64,000 nucleotides of DNA from Hyella patelloides LEGE 07179 (GTDB lineage: Bacteria > Cyanobacteriota > Cyanobacteriia > Cyanobacteriales > Xenococcaceae), in the NCBI RefSeq assembly GCF_900659865.1, contig NZ_LR213766.1:25172-89171 (forward strand). Reading direction: 5' to 3'. The translations under genes were made by a program, and so were the position numbers. Every line of letters begins with the position of its first letter. Positions within the stretch are counted from its first letter, which is position 1. A model generated the notes under the pieces. That model had not been told where the DNA came from and searched no databases. It worked only from the letters and a program-made list of their open reading frames with translations. Below are positions 1 to 9,304 of this stretch, in pieces.

Positions 1-189
1 TAGCAGCAAGTTAATAAGATTAGTTGTTATACTATGCCAAAAACTAAATGCAAATTTAAAATTAAAGATATGAGTAAAGGATAGATTAGCCACAATAATA
101 TATCCAGCTATACTAGAAATATGACAAACATTAGCCCACCAATAATCATTGGTTTCATTATTTAGTTGATTGTTCTCAGAATTTGTCAT
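1..189 (-). CDS. Truncated membrane protein, possibly DUF4870/Tic20-like (5' end only)
   Basis: An open frame starts with ATG at 189 and runs off the left edge, giving 63 codons without a stop. The first 15 residues are polar and Asn-rich. Then comes a W-A-N-V-C-H-I-S segment followed by hydrophobic stretches, which fits an integral membrane protein. A W-A-x-x-C-H-x-S start before a hydrophobic helix recalls DUF4870/Tic20-like small membrane proteins, but this is a weak resemblance from memory. The rest of the gene lies outside the window, so the family cannot be settled here. Confidence 0.45.
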   Translation of the reverse strand, partial: MTNSENNQLNNETNDYWWANVCHISSIAGYIIVANLSFTHIFNFKFAFSFWHSITTNLINLLL

Positions 190-501
190 AAGTATCAACT
201 TTTTTAGTTAACGTCTAATGTGAATTGAAATTACTTTTGATAGAGCCTAAATCATCGTAAAAGAAAGCTTTTCTAGTGACGAGAAGAGCGAGAATAATAC
301 CTATAGACTTTTTAAAGGTGAATTTATCTTTAGCTTATAGCAAGAAAGCTTATAGCTACGAACTAATAAGTCTAAAGCGAAGGGTTAGGGTTTGCATTCC
401 CTTGCGCAACTCGCTCTGCATCGCGCGACCATCGGTGAGTCCTTTAGGGCATAACGCGGGATCTCACAGCGTTATGAGCATCAGGCGTATTTAATTTTGA
501 A
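190..501. repeat. Intergenic region with short dispersed repeats
   Basis: No convincing gene is present; a 72-codon frame at 276-494 is composed of repeat sequence. Positions 425-449 hold a 25-base unit that recurs exactly, in inverse orientation, at 2261-2285. Immediately after it, CATAACGC (450-457) pairs with GCGTTATG (469-476) as an 8-bp hairpin. AGCTTATAG also occurs twice near 333 and 349. This looks like a nest of small dispersed repeats rather than coding DNA. Confidence 0.6.
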
Positions 502-2106
502 TTAAAAATACCCTTTAGCCTCTTCTAAATGCTTCACTAAAGTTTTTTCAGGTAGCGCACCGTGGAGATGTTGCCAAGGTAAAACTTGCTCATTATTCCA
601 AGTATCATGAACGTAATAATCCAAAGTAGGGATATCTCCTTTTAATTGTTTAAAGGCTCTTTTATAACTACCTACAGAATCTCCATACTCTCTTGTTAAG
701 AGTAACAGATTGGATAATCTGCGATCGCCTCTAGAAATTAAAGCCTGTATTACCGACCAATTGTAACTTTCAGGACGGAAATCAATACCGCGCTTTCTGA
801 GTTGTTTTTCGAGATTTTTTAAACGTTTTTTAGCATCTTTATTGACACCAAACCATTGAAAAGGTGTATGGGATTTGGGAACAAAGGTGCTGCAACCGAG
901 AGTAAGGCGTAAACCAGGAGCAGCTTTTTTAACCGCTTCCATCATGGTTACAGTTTCTTCTATATCTTCTATCTCTTCTCCAGGGATACCTACCATACCG
1001 TAAAATTTAAGTGCTTTTAAACCGCCAGCTTTAGCGTTAATCGCAGCTTGGACTATTTCTTCGTTGGTTAGTTTTTTATTAACAATTTGTCTAACTTTTG
1101 AAGAACCACTTTCCACCGCAATAGTTAAAGAGCGAGTATCTCTTTGCGCTAAAGTAGTAGCTAATTTTTCGGTTACGGTATTAGTACGCACTGAAGCAAT
1201 ACTAAGACGCACATCATCGTATTTAGGTTGGCAAATATAATCGAGTAAAGTATTAAATTCGGGATGTTGGGTAACAGAAGCACCCAATAAACCCAAACGG
1301 TTAGTTACCTGTAATCCTTTCTCGATAGCAGGTATCAAAGAATCAGTAATAGATGCAGTGCGAAAAGGTAAAGTAAGATAACTAGCCAAACAGAAACGAC
1401 ACATTTCAGGACAACTTCTCACGACTTCTACCATAAAGATATTTTCCCAAGCAGCCTTTTCTGTCACTACTGTTGAAGCAGATAAAGTATTCCCGCGATA
1501 GGTCTGTTTTTGTACTGTTGGGGGTATCTCTGCATCAATGGGTGTAATAGCAGCAATTTCGCCATCGCGACTGTGGTAAGTTACCTGATACAGACTGGGA
1601 ATATAAATGCCAGGAACTTGAGCTAAACGCCGTAATTTAGTAGTGCGGTTACTATGGCGCACTTCTTGATAAGCATCAATAAAACTATCTAACAAGTTTT
1701 CCCCATCTCCTAAGAGAATCACATCAAAAAAATCTGCAAAAGGTTCGGGGTTAGCAGTCAAAACAGGCCCGCCACCAAATACTAAAGGATGGTTATCGTC
1801 TCTTTCTTTGCTATGAAGGGGAATATTTAAAGACTCTAGTAAATTAAATATATTAATATAATCAAGCTCCCAAGAAACAGAAAAACCCAACAATTCGGGA
1901 TTTTTGGGTAAAGGCTCTTGAATATCGGTAAACAAACGACTAACCTGCACATCAGAACGCATTGCAAAAGTCGCCCACACAATTTGATAGCCTAAGCTGG
2001 TAATGCCAATAGTGTATTCGTTGGGAAAGCCAAAGATCAAAGGAATAGCGTTATTATCTGCTGTAGCGGGAGTGAATAAAAGGCGTTCTCGGTCAAATAC
2101 GGTCAT
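502..2106 (-). CDS. B12-binding-domain radical SAM protein
   Basis: A 534-residue protein. The N-terminal third has the fold pattern of a cobalamin-binding-like domain (GFPNEYTIGITSLGY, GFSVSWELDY, FGGGPVLTANPEPFADFFD, LLGDGE). The radical SAM core follows with the cluster motif Cys232-x3-Cys236-x2-Cys239 (CPEMCRFC). Later motifs are typical of the AdoMet core (SLTIAVESGS; LKFYGMVGIPGE). The protein probably binds a [4Fe-4S] cluster and S-adenosylmethionine in the cytoplasm; its substrate is unknown. Full-length homologues of this architecture (TIGR03960-like) are common in cyanobacteria, but I cannot assign a reaction. The gene stands alone, facing away from the PPOX gene. Confidence 0.85.
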   Translation of the reverse strand: MTVFDRERLLFTPATADNNAIPLIFGFPNEYTIGITSLGYQIVWATFAMRSDVQVSRLFTDIQEPLPKNPELLGFSVSWELDYINIFNLLESLNIPLHSKERDDNHPLVFGGGPVLTANPEPFADFFDVILLGDGENLLDSFIDAYQEVRHSNRTTKLRRLAQVPGIYIPSLYQVTYHSRDGEIAAITPIDAEIPPTVQKQTYRGNTLSASTVVTEKAAWENIFMVEVVRSCPEMCRFCLASYLTLPFRTASITDSLIPAIEKGLQVTNRLGLLGASVTQHPEFNTLLDYICQPKYDDVRLSIASVRTNTVTEKLATTLAQRDTRSLTIAVESGSSKVRQIVNKKLTNEEIVQAAINAKAGGLKALKFYGMVGIPGEEIEDIEETVTMMEAVKKAAPGLRLTLGCSTFVPKSHTPFQWFGVNKDAKKRLKNLEKQLRKRGIDFRPESYNWSVIQALISRGDRRLSNLLLLTREYGDSVGSYKRAFKQLKGDIPTLDYYVHDTWNNEQVLPWQHLHGALPEKTLVKHLEEAKGYF

Positions 2107-2252
2107 GTTTTAATTGAGAAGATATTGAGTAATATTCTTATTTCATTGTGACCAATTTTTACCTTGTAAGTGATTAATGTTAGTAATGTGTCCACACCCT
2201 TGACGCAGATGAATGCAGATCATATAGATTATGGATCGATTTTGAGATAAAG

Positions 2253-2316
2253 GCGCACCACCCTAAAGGACTCACCGATGGTCGCAAAGCGGATTTCTTC
2301 GAGATCGCTTTTTGTA
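2253..2316. repeat. Short dispersed repeat in the radical SAM/PPOX intergenic region
   Basis: Positions 2261-2285 carry the 25-base unit CCCTAAAGGACTCACCGATG-GTCGC, found in reverse complement at 425-449. A shorter form, CCCTAAAGGACTC, is at 46658-46670. It continues into CGAGATCGC, which also ends the insert in the ATP-grasp gene near 15366-15373. It sits about 75 bases upstream of the PPOX start, so it may lie inside that gene's promoter region. Confidence 0.55.
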
Positions 2317-2360
2317 ATTAGTTCTATAATTAGTGCGATTGTGAAAATAGAGCGGGAACT

Positions 2361-2909
2361 ATGGGTCAAGTATTTACTGAAATAGATCGGAGTATTCAAT
2401 CTTGGATTAGTAAGCAGAAAATGTTTTTTGTGGGGACTGCGCCTCTAGCTGCTGATGGTCATATTAATTGTTCTCCTAAAGGTGCTGATTCTTTTCGTAT
2501 AATTGATTCTCACACAGTAGCTTACCAAGATCTAACAGGAAGTGGTATTGAAACTATTGCCCACTTGCAAGAAAATGGCAGAATTGTCATTATGTTTTGT
2601 GCTTTTGAAGGCGCACCGCAAATTATTCGTTTATATGGCAAAGGTAGCCCTATTTTTCAAGATTCTGCTGATTACGGTCAATTAGCAGAATTATTTCGAC
2701 CCCATCCAGGGGAAAGAGCTATTATCAAAATTGATGTCCATAGAGTTGCTACTTCTTGTGGTTATTCTGTTCCTTTATATGATTATGTCGATCAGCGCGA
2801 TGTTTTAGATAAATGGACAGAGACGAAAACCCCCGAAGAATTGGTTGCTTATCGGCAAAAGAAAAATCAGTTGAGTATTGATGGTTTACCAGGATTGAGC
2901 TACAGATAA
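2361..2909 (+). CDS. Pyridoxamine 5'-phosphate oxidase family protein
   Basis: A 182-residue protein matching the PPOX/FMN-binding split-barrel family. It has the F-F-V-G-T-A-P opening strand, the INCSPKGADSFRII segment, the AYQDLTGSG and IAHLQENGRIVIMFCAF segments and the IIRLYGKGSPI strand. Members of this subgroup are cytoplasmic, bind FMN or related cofactors, and are mostly of unknown substrate. The match is to the family and not to authentic PdxH, because the PLP-synthesis C-terminal signature is not seen. ATG at 2361 starts the conserved N-terminus. The gene is monocistronic, flanked by a repeat upstream and a 600-base gap downstream. Confidence 0.8.
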   Translation: MGQVFTEIDRSIQSWISKQKMFFVGTAPLAADGHINCSPKGADSFRIIDSHTVAYQDLTGSGIETIAHLQENGRIVIMFCAFEGAPQIIRLYGKGSPIFQDSADYGQLAELFRPHPGERAIIKIDVHRVATSCGYSVPLYDYVDQRDVLDKWTETKTPEELVAYRQKKNQLSIDGLPGLSYR

Positions 2910-3508
2910 TTAGGCTTTGCTGAATTGAAATACGGATTTGAGTGTGAGACAGGGTTTATCGGGCAAAGTTTTACATTTTGGATACAGAATCTTTATCTAA
3001 CTTATATAGCAAAATCTGGCTTGTGTTATACGATCAATAGAAATCGGAACTGGAGATTAGAAAGTAGTGTATAAGCTTTCCATGATTGGTAAAGACTAAA
3101 CACTACAAACGAAACGACTCAAGCGAAGCAATCTACATTCGTTGTTCCAAAGTATCCTTAATCACAAAGTAAAGTGTAAGAAATGACGAAAAGAACTCGC
3201 CATCTCTTATCACACTATGAAGACTGAATAGGGGAGAACAATTTAAACAAATTATGGGCGTAAGCTACTGAGATCGTTACCACTGCTATCCACTTATTGA
3301 TGAGTAGATAGGGGAGCATTGCTATTGGGAGATTGAGTAAGACCAGAAAACTCAACTTCTGTTTGGTAAATGTATCAGTTTAATAAAAGCGAAAATTCAA
3401 TCCTCTAGATTGGAAATTTCGTATAATTTGTCTTTGCCATAGTAGATTAGGTGAGTTAATCTACTTGCTTTTTAAATAAAGAGATCGCCTATACTTCTCT
3501 CATACTTT
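2910..3508. other. Intergenic region, no recognised gene
   Basis: About 600 bases between the stop codons of two convergent genes. I see no long frame, RNA gene or clear insertion sequence end. GGGGAG occurs twice (in AATAGGGGAGAACA near 3229 and AGATAGGGGAGCATT near 3308). The stretch may contain decayed sequence that I cannot identify. Confidence 0.4.
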
Positions 3509-4480
3509 CTAAATATTAGATACAACTAAAATTTCAGAATTAGTTAGATTTGGTTTATTGGTAAATTGAGCAATCTTGACTTGTCCAGCAGAACCAGTAC
3601 CATCAGGATCGAAGAATAAATCACCATTGCTGCGGTTATAGATAAAGCGATCTTCTCCATCCTGCGCGCTACTACCAAGGACGAATTGATCGCCCGTGGG
3701 AAAGCGATTATTAGTTAAATTAGTATCACCAAGAACATTACGATTAACTAAAATTTGATCTTGCTCCACATTGTAATCTGTAACTCGATCTACCCCATTG
3801 CCTAAACTATCTGTTTCAGCAACTAGGAGAAAACGCTCCGAGCCTGCACCACCCGTTAAAACATCGTTTCCTGCACCACCAGTAAGAAAGTCATTACCAC
3901 TACCCCCAATTAAGGTATCGTTACCAACACCGCCTTCGAGATAGTCATCACCATTTTGACCCTCATGATAGTCATTACCATCGCTACCAAAGAGACTATC
4001 TTCACCCTCTCCACCATAGGCAAGATCGTCTCCTTCTTCACCCCAAAAAAGATCGTTACCTCCTTCTCCAAAAAGTAAGTCATCCCCCGTACCACCTAAG
4101 AGACTATCGCGATCGCCACCACCATAAATAGTATCATCACACCAATAACCATAAATCAAATCTTGTCCAGTATCACCATAAATAGTGTCTTCACCCATTT
4201 GATTAGAAAAGGGAGATTCTCCGTCGATGGTATCGTTCCCTGCACCACCAGTCAGAAAATCATTTCCATTACCACCGTTCAAAGAATCATTCCCCGCACG
4301 ACCAATTAAGCGATCGTTTCCATCTTCAGCAATAATTGTTCCTCCTTGATTACTGTTAGTCAAAATGTCATCACCATCGCTACCAAAGATGATATCGTTG
4401 ATGTTACGACCGAATAAGCGATCGCAACGCGCCTCGCCAACGGCGAGATCGCTGCCGTCTGTTCCTAAAATATTTGCCAC
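3509..4480 (-). CDS. RTX (hemolysin-type) calcium-binding repeat protein
   Basis: A 323-residue acidic protein. Residues about 30-215 are dominated by the nonapeptide pattern G-G-x-G-x-D-x-L-x in many copies (for example GGAGNDTIDG, GGVGNDTLIG), which fold as a calcium-binding parallel beta-roll. The C-terminal part, from the FLLVAETDSLGNGVDRVTDY segment on, matches the domain that follows RTX repeats in cyanobacterial proteins. No N-terminal signal peptide is seen. RTX proteins normally leave the cell by a type I system with a C-terminal signal, so extracellular location is inferred. Residues 12-20 (LAVGEARCD) look like an insert: without them the start reads GTDGSDRLFGRN, a regular RTX unit. 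See the repeat entry at 4421-4456. Confidence 0.85.
   Translation of the reverse strand: MANILGTDGSDLAVGEARCDRLFGRNINDIIFGSDGDDILTNSNQGGTIIAEDGNDRLIGRAGNDSLNGGNGNDFLTGGAGNDTIDGESPFSNQMGEDTIYGDTGQDLIYGYWCDDTIYGGGDRDSLLGGTGDDLLFGEGGNDLFWGEEGDDLAYGGEGEDSLFGSDGNDYHEGQNGDDYLEGGVGNDTLIGGSGNDFLTGGAGNDVLTGGAGSERFLLVAETDSLGNGVDRVTDYNVEQDQILVNRNVLGDTNLTNNRFPTGDQFVLGSSAQDGEDRFIYNRSNGDLFFDPDGTGSAGQVKIAQFTNKPNLTNSEILVVSNI
4421..4456 (-). repeat. 27-base in-frame insert splitting a HIP1 site in the RTX gene
   Basis: On the coding strand the sequence reads AGC-GATC, then TCGCCGTTGGCGAGGCGCGT, TGC, GATC-GCT. Removing 27 bases restores AGCGATCGCT, a HIP1 octamer, and the reading frame. GATC is present at both junctions. 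The insert begins CTCGCC...GGCGAG, a small hairpin. The insert in the ATP-grasp gene (15318-15371) has the same junctions and the same CTCGC...GCGAG start. Confidence 0.6.
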
Positions 4481-4683
4481 TATGCAATACCTCTTCAGTG
4501 TATTTGGTTCAAATTGATGAAGTTCTAGGAAAACTCGTTGTATTACGACGAAAAAGCTAGAACCAGGGCAAATATATTAAATAAAAAGAAAATTTTCGGA
4601 AACACAAAATTTATGAGTATTTTTCGTGACGAAGCTACGATAGGATGGAATTTAGCTTTTTTTGACTGTGTGGGAGCAACTTA

Positions 4684-6252
4684 ATGACCCTGGAATCGAG
4701 TATTACAGAAGTTTCAATTAAGGGAAATTTAGAACAATTTTTGATTGTTTTATCTGTGTCTTTATCTGTTGCTACAGTTTCCCGTATTTTTAGCTGGTTT
4801 CGGCAAATTCCTTACACCTTGCTCTTAGTAATTGTGGGTTTGGGATTGGCTTTTGTTGACATTCGACTAGTCAATCTTTCCCCTGAATTGATTTTAGAAA
4901 TTTTTCTACCACCCCTTTTGTTTGAAGCTGCTTGGAATATTAGGTGGCGTAGCCTGAAAGATAGTTTAGTGCCAGTTACTCTATTTGCCGTGGTGGGAGT
5001 AATTATTTCTGTATTGGGAATGGCTTGGGCATTAAGCACTTTTACCAGTCTTTCTTTAGCGACTGCTTTACTGGTGGGAGCAAGTTTATCCGCCACCGAT
5101 CCTGTTTCTGTAGTGGCATTGTTTCGGGAATTGGGTGCTAGTAAACGGTTAACTATCCTGATGGAAGGAGAGAGTTTATTTAATGACGGTGTAGCAGTAG
5201 TTGCTTTTGTGCTGTTGGTAGGAATTCCTTTGGGTATTGAAGCGTTTTCTTTACCCACCACCATCGTGAAATTCGTAACTTTTGTCGGTATTGGGTTGGG
5301 TATTGGTAGTGTAATTGGTTTTGGTATTTCTTATCTTACTCAACGTTTCGATCTTCCTTTGGTAGAACAATCTTTAACCTTGGTATCGGCTTACGGTACT
5401 TATTTAGCAACAGAAGAGTTAGGAGGCTCAGGAGTTATCGGGGTGGTCACTGTTGGGGTGATCTTGGGCAATTTTGGCTCGCGTATTGGTATGAATCCCC
5501 GTACTAGGCTGCTGGTTTCGGAATTTTGGGAATTTTTAGCCTTTTTTGTCAATTCTATTGTCTTTTTGCTCATTGGAGATCAGATCAATTTTGCCAGTTT
5601 AAATAATAACCTAGATCTTATTCTAGTTGCGATCGCAGCAGTTTTAATCACCAGAGCGATCGTTATTTTTGGCTTGGGCAATATTAGTAACCTCATTAGT
5701 GGAGTAAAAACTAATTGGCGAGAACAAACTGTATTATGGTGGGGAGGGCTGCGGGGTTCGGTATCTATTGCCTTGGCTTTGAGTGTTCCCGCTTTTTTAA
5801 CTGGCAGACAAGAGATTATCGATACAGTATTTGGAGTAGTCTTATTTACTCTTTTAGTGCAGGGTTTAAGCACTAAATGGCTGTTAGAATCCTTGAATCT
5901 GATTGGAGATCAAGCCTTAAAACAAGAATACTCAGAATTATTAGCCCGTAGGACAGCCTTGAAACGAGTCCTAGAATATCTTGATATTACAGATAATGTT
6001 TATGATATCGATCCTGAATTTTTGCGCTATCAAAAGGGTTTAGTTAAAGGGGAGTTACAATCAATTGAAGATAGAATCTCCAAAATGAAACGGGAACACG
6101 ATAATCTGCGATCGCTCAGTAGAGAACAATTAAAAGAGCAATTATTAGATATTGAAGCAGATACCTATGCAGAATTAATTCGCGCAGGTCAATTAAATGA
6201 AAATCTTTCCCCAGTGCTGCAAGAAATTATGGTAGAAGCCGATCTTACTTGA
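4684..6252 (+). CDS. CPA1-family Na+/H+ antiporter (NhaP type)
   Basis: A 522-residue polytopic membrane protein. It has about 12 hydrophobic segments up to residue 405, then a charged cytoplasmic tail of about 115 residues. Family landmarks include IFLPPLLFEAAW, the ASLSATDPVSVVALFRELG stretch with the conserved Asp, and MEGESLFNDGVAVV with the Asn-Asp pair of the ion site. WWGGLRGSVSIALALSVP is the conserved late helix. These define the cation:proton antiporter-1 (NhaP/NHE-like) family, which exchanges Na+ for H+ across the plasma membrane. Ion preference cannot be read from sequence. The gene is convergent with clpB, with a 30-base palindrome between them. Confidence 0.9.
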   Translation: MTLESSITEVSIKGNLEQFLIVLSVSLSVATVSRIFSWFRQIPYTLLLVIVGLGLAFVDIRLVNLSPELILEIFLPPLLFEAAWNIRWRSLKDSLVPVTLFAVVGVIISVLGMAWALSTFTSLSLATALLVGASLSATDPVSVVALFRELGASKRLTILMEGESLFNDGVAVVAFVLLVGIPLGIEAFSLPTTIVKFVTFVGIGLGIGSVIGFGISYLTQRFDLPLVEQSLTLVSAYGTYLATEELGGSGVIGVVTVGVILGNFGSRIGMNPRTRLLVSEFWEFLAFFVNSIVFLLIGDQINFASLNNNLDLILVAIAAVLITRAIVIFGLGNISNLISGVKTNWREQTVLWWGGLRGSVSIALALSVPAFLTGRQEIIDTVFGVVLFTLLVQGLSTKWLLESLNLIGDQALKQEYSELLARRTALKRVLEYLDITDNVYDIDPEFLRYQKGLVKGELQSIEDRISKMKREHDNLRSLSREQLKEQLLDIEADTYAELIRAGQLNENLSPVLQEIMVEADLT

Positions 6253-6318
6253 TTTTTTGTATTAGTTGAATCTCATAGACATTAGACTACTGTGTGTTAA
6301 ACAGAATAAAATAACTAT

Positions 6319-6348
6319 TGTAGTGACGTTCCATGGAACGTCACTACA
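6319..6348. repeat. 30-base perfect palindrome between two convergent genes
   Basis: The half-site TGTAGTGACGTTCCA is followed directly by its exact reverse complement, giving 15 bp of perfect pairing. It lies between the antiporter stop (6252) and the clpB stop (6428), so a transcript in either direction could form the hairpin. A sister palindrome of the same length and design (TGTAGAGACGTATCA half-site) is at 63677-63706, which marks a repeat family and not a unique terminator. Confidence 0.75.
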
Positions 6349-6427
6349 GAGTTTAAAGGTGTTCTTAATAAATACTCGGTGAATATACCCTTTCTGTAGT
6401 TGCATACACTAAAAGTAATAACGAATA

Positions 6428-9304
6428 TTAAGACATACTATAAGGAGGAATTACGGTAACTTCTTTAACTTCAATAAAATCATCATCTTCGTCATATTCA
6501 TCATCTTTTGTAACTTCTATTTGTGGTTCTTCAATCATAGGTTGCACTAATTCTGGATCGGAAGATGGTGATTGTGCTTTGACTTCAATTTGTATTGGTT
6601 GTTTCTCTACAGATATTGATTCTCGTTTCTTTGCTTCCAGATTTATTGGTTGCTTTGCTGCAAATACTTGTTTTTGTTTAGTAGAAAAAGTTAATCGATC
6701 GTCCACACAATCAACAAAAATTGTATTCCCTTCAGCAAAAGCATTTTCGAGAATTTTAGTAGCAATTGGGTTTTCTAATTCTCTTTGAATAGCTCTGTTT
6801 AAAGGACGCGCACCAAAAGCAGGATCGTAACCAACTTCTACAATACGATCGATAGCTGCTTCTGATAGTTGAATAGAGATTTTTTGTTCTGCTAAAAGCT
6901 TTTCTACTCTCTTAATTTGAATCTTCACAATGTCTCGTAATTGTTCGCGTTTTAGGGAATGGAAAATAATTTGTTCATCAATACGATTGATAAATTCGGG
7001 GCGAAAATGTTTCATGAGAGCTTGTTCAACTCTTTTCTTTACTTCTTCGTAATTAGTATCATCATCTCCTGATATATTCAGAATATGTTCGCTACCTACG
7101 TTGCTAGTCATGACAATAATAGTGTTGCGAAAATCTACTACTCGCCCTTGAGAATCAGTAATCCGTCCATCATCTAATACTTGCAGTAGGATATTAAAGA
7201 CATCTTTGTGGGCTTTTTCTACTTCATCCAATAACACAACAGAGTAAGGACGACGGCGTACTGCTTCGGATAGTTGTCCCCCTTCTTCGTAACCAATATA
7301 CCCAGGAGGCGCACCCACCAAACGAGATACGGCGTGTTTTTCCATGTACTCAGACATATCGATGCGTACCATAGCATCTTCACTATCAAATAAAAAGGCT
7401 GCTAAAGCCCTTGCAAGTTCTGTTTTACCCACACCAGTAGAACCCATAAACATAAATGAACCAATGGGTTTTCCTGGGTTTTTTAGACCAGCCCTAGCAC
7501 GACGAATAGCAGCAGCAACTACCGCCACAGCTTCTTCTTGTCCAATAATTCTTTGGTGGAGGTGTCCTTCTAATTGAAGTAGTTTTTGTTTTTCGGATTC
7601 TAAAAGACGACTTACGGGTACTCCTGTCCAGTTAGCAACGATTTCTGCAATATCAGATTCGGTTACTTGTTCTCGAAGTAAAGCAGTCTCTTGAGCTTGA
7701 ACTTCTAATAACTTAGCTTCTTTAGCTTCTAAATCTCTTTGTAGAGCTTCTAATTTACCATATTTCAACTGGGCTGCTTTATTGAGATCGTAAGCTCTTT
7801 CTGCTTGTTCTACCTGGAGGCGTAATTTTTCATCTTCTTCTTTCAGGGCGTTAATTTCGTCAAGTAATTCTTTTTCCGATGTCCATTGAGAAGATAGCTC
7901 TTTTTGTTTGCCTTCTAATTTTTGGATTTCTGTTTTAATGCGTTCTAATCTTTCGCGGGATGCAGGGTCTAAAACCACAATACCAGGACGTTGACTTTGG
8001 TTTTCCCCTTCAAGAGAGAGCTTTTCCATTTGTAGCTGCATTACTCTGCGATCAATCGCTTCTAATTCGACAGGTTTAGAAGTAATCTCCATTTTTAGTT
8101 TAGCTGCTGCTTCATCCACAAGATCGATCGCTTTATCAGGAAGAAATCTATCGGTAATATAACGATGGGATAAATTAGCTGCTGCGACTAAAGCTGAATC
8201 GGTAATCTTTACCCCATGATGGACTTCATAACGTTCTTTGAGTCCTCGTAAGATAGATACAGTATCTTCTACACTGGGCTGTTTAACGTATACTTGCTGA
8301 AAACGTCTTTCTAAAGCGGGGTCTTTTTCGATATGCTTGCGATATTCATCGAGAGTAGTTGCACCAATACAACGCAATTCACCACGAGCTAACATCGGCT
8401 TAAGCAGATTACCCGCATCCATCGCGCCACCGCCTTCTCTTGCACCAGCACCTACTATAGTATGAACTTCATCGATAAAGAGTACAATCTGTCCTTCCGA
8501 TTCGGTAATTTCTTTTAAAACATTTCGCATTCTATCTTCAAATTCGCCCCTGTATTTCGCCCCTGCAATCAGACTTCCCATATCAAGAGAAATTAACTGA
8601 CGGTTTTTCAGAGATTCAGGAACATCGCTATTAACAATGCGTTGGGCTAATCCTTCGGCTATAGCGGTCTTTCCTACTCCAGGTTCACCAATTAAGACAG
8701 GATTATTTTTAGAACGGCGAGAAAGTACTTGAATTACTCTTCTTATCTCTTCATCTCTGCCGATTACGGGGTCTAGCTTTCCTGCTTTAGCTTCTTCTGT
8801 TAAATCTCTACCGTATTTTTCTAAAGCTTGGTATTGTTCTTCTTGGTTTTGCTCGGTAACTTTTTGCGAACCCCGAATAGATTTTATAGCTTCTTCTAAG
8901 CTCTGAGGGTTAACATTAAAGCCTCTTAAAGTACGCTTACCAATACGTCCATCTTCAGCAAAAGCTACTAAAATGTGTCCGACAGAAATATATTTATCAT
9001 CCCAATTACTACGATAAACTTCTGCCCTATCTAACATCCTATCTAATGCTTGACCGAGATATAGCTGTGAACCACCCAACTTGGGTTGACGATTGGTAAA
9101 ACCTTCAATTTGTTGTTTTAAACGGGAAATATCCACATTAGCCTTATTCAGTATGGTTTGTGCTAAACCTTCTTCTTCTAGTAAAGCAATAATGACGTGT
9201 TCTACTTCTAAATCTTTGTTTTGAAATTGCTTAGCTATCTCCTGTGACTTAACAATTCCGTCCCAGGCTTGTTCGGTAAATTTACTAGAATCTGTAGGCT
9301 GCAT
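6428..9304 (-). CDS. clpB: ClpB disaggregase, with an unusual acidic C-terminal tail
   Basis: A 958-residue Hsp100 chaperone that threads aggregated proteins through its hexameric pore using ATP, with DnaK. The Clp N-domain repeat spans residues about 5-145. NBD1 has Walker A GEPGVGKT (206-213) and Walker B VLFIDE (274-279). The coiled-coil M-domain covers about 420-545, which separates ClpB from ClpA/ClpC. NBD2 has Walker A GSTGVGKT (621-628) and the [13 protein letters not shown] pore loop. Typical ClpB ends near residue 860-870. Here about 85 more residues follow, rich in Lys/Gln/Pro and then Asp/Glu, ending IPPYSMS. ATG at 9304 has AGAAGGAA upstream. No CIRCE element was seen. Cyanobacteria often carry two ClpB genes; which one this is cannot be told here. 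Confidence 0.95.
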   Translation of the reverse strand: MQPTDSSKFTEQAWDGIVKSQEIAKQFQNKDLEVEHVIIALLEEEGLAQTILNKANVDISRLKQQIEGFTNRQPKLGGSQLYLGQALDRMLDRAEVYRSNWDDKYISVGHILVAFAEDGRIGKRTLRGFNVNPQSLEEAIKSIRGSQKVTEQNQEEQYQALEKYGRDLTEEAKAGKLDPVIGRDEEIRRVIQVLSRRSKNNPVLIGEPGVGKTAIAEGLAQRIVNSDVPESLKNRQLISLDMGSLIAGAKYRGEFEDRMRNVLKEITESEGQIVLFIDEVHTIVGAGAREGGGAMDAGNLLKPMLARGELRCIGATTLDEYRKHIEKDPALERRFQQVYVKQPSVEDTVSILRGLKERYEVHHGVKITDSALVAAANLSHRYITDRFLPDKAIDLVDEAAAKLKMEITSKPVELEAIDRRVMQLQMEKLSLEGENQSQRPGIVVLDPASRERLERIKTEIQKLEGKQKELSSQWTSEKELLDEINALKEEDEKLRLQVEQAERAYDLNKAAQLKYGKLEALQRDLEAKEAKLLEVQAQETALLREQVTESDIAEIVANWTGVPVSRLLESEKQKLLQLEGHLHQRIIGQEEAVAVVAAAIRRARAGLKNPGKPIGSFMFMGSTGVGKTELARALAAFLFDSEDAMVRIDMSEYMEKHAVSRLVGAPPGYIGYEEGGQLSEAVRRRPYSVVLLDEVEKAHKDVFNILLQVLDDGRITDSQGRVVDFRNTIIVMTSNVGSEHILNISGDDDTNYEEVKKRVEQALMKHFRPEFINRIDEQIIFHSLKREQLRDIVKIQIKRVEKLLAEQKISIQLSEAAIDRIVEVGYDPAFGARPLNRAIQRELENPIATKILENAFAEGNTIFVDCVDDRLTFSTKQKQVFAAKQPINLEAKKRESISVEKQPIQIEVKAQSPSSDPELVQPMIEEPQIEVTKDDEYDEDDDFIEVKEVTVIPPYSMS

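Noticed and set aside
276..494. 72-codon frame on the plus strand
   Set aside because: It is made of dispersed repeat sequence shared with 2261-2285 and a hairpin; no protein features.
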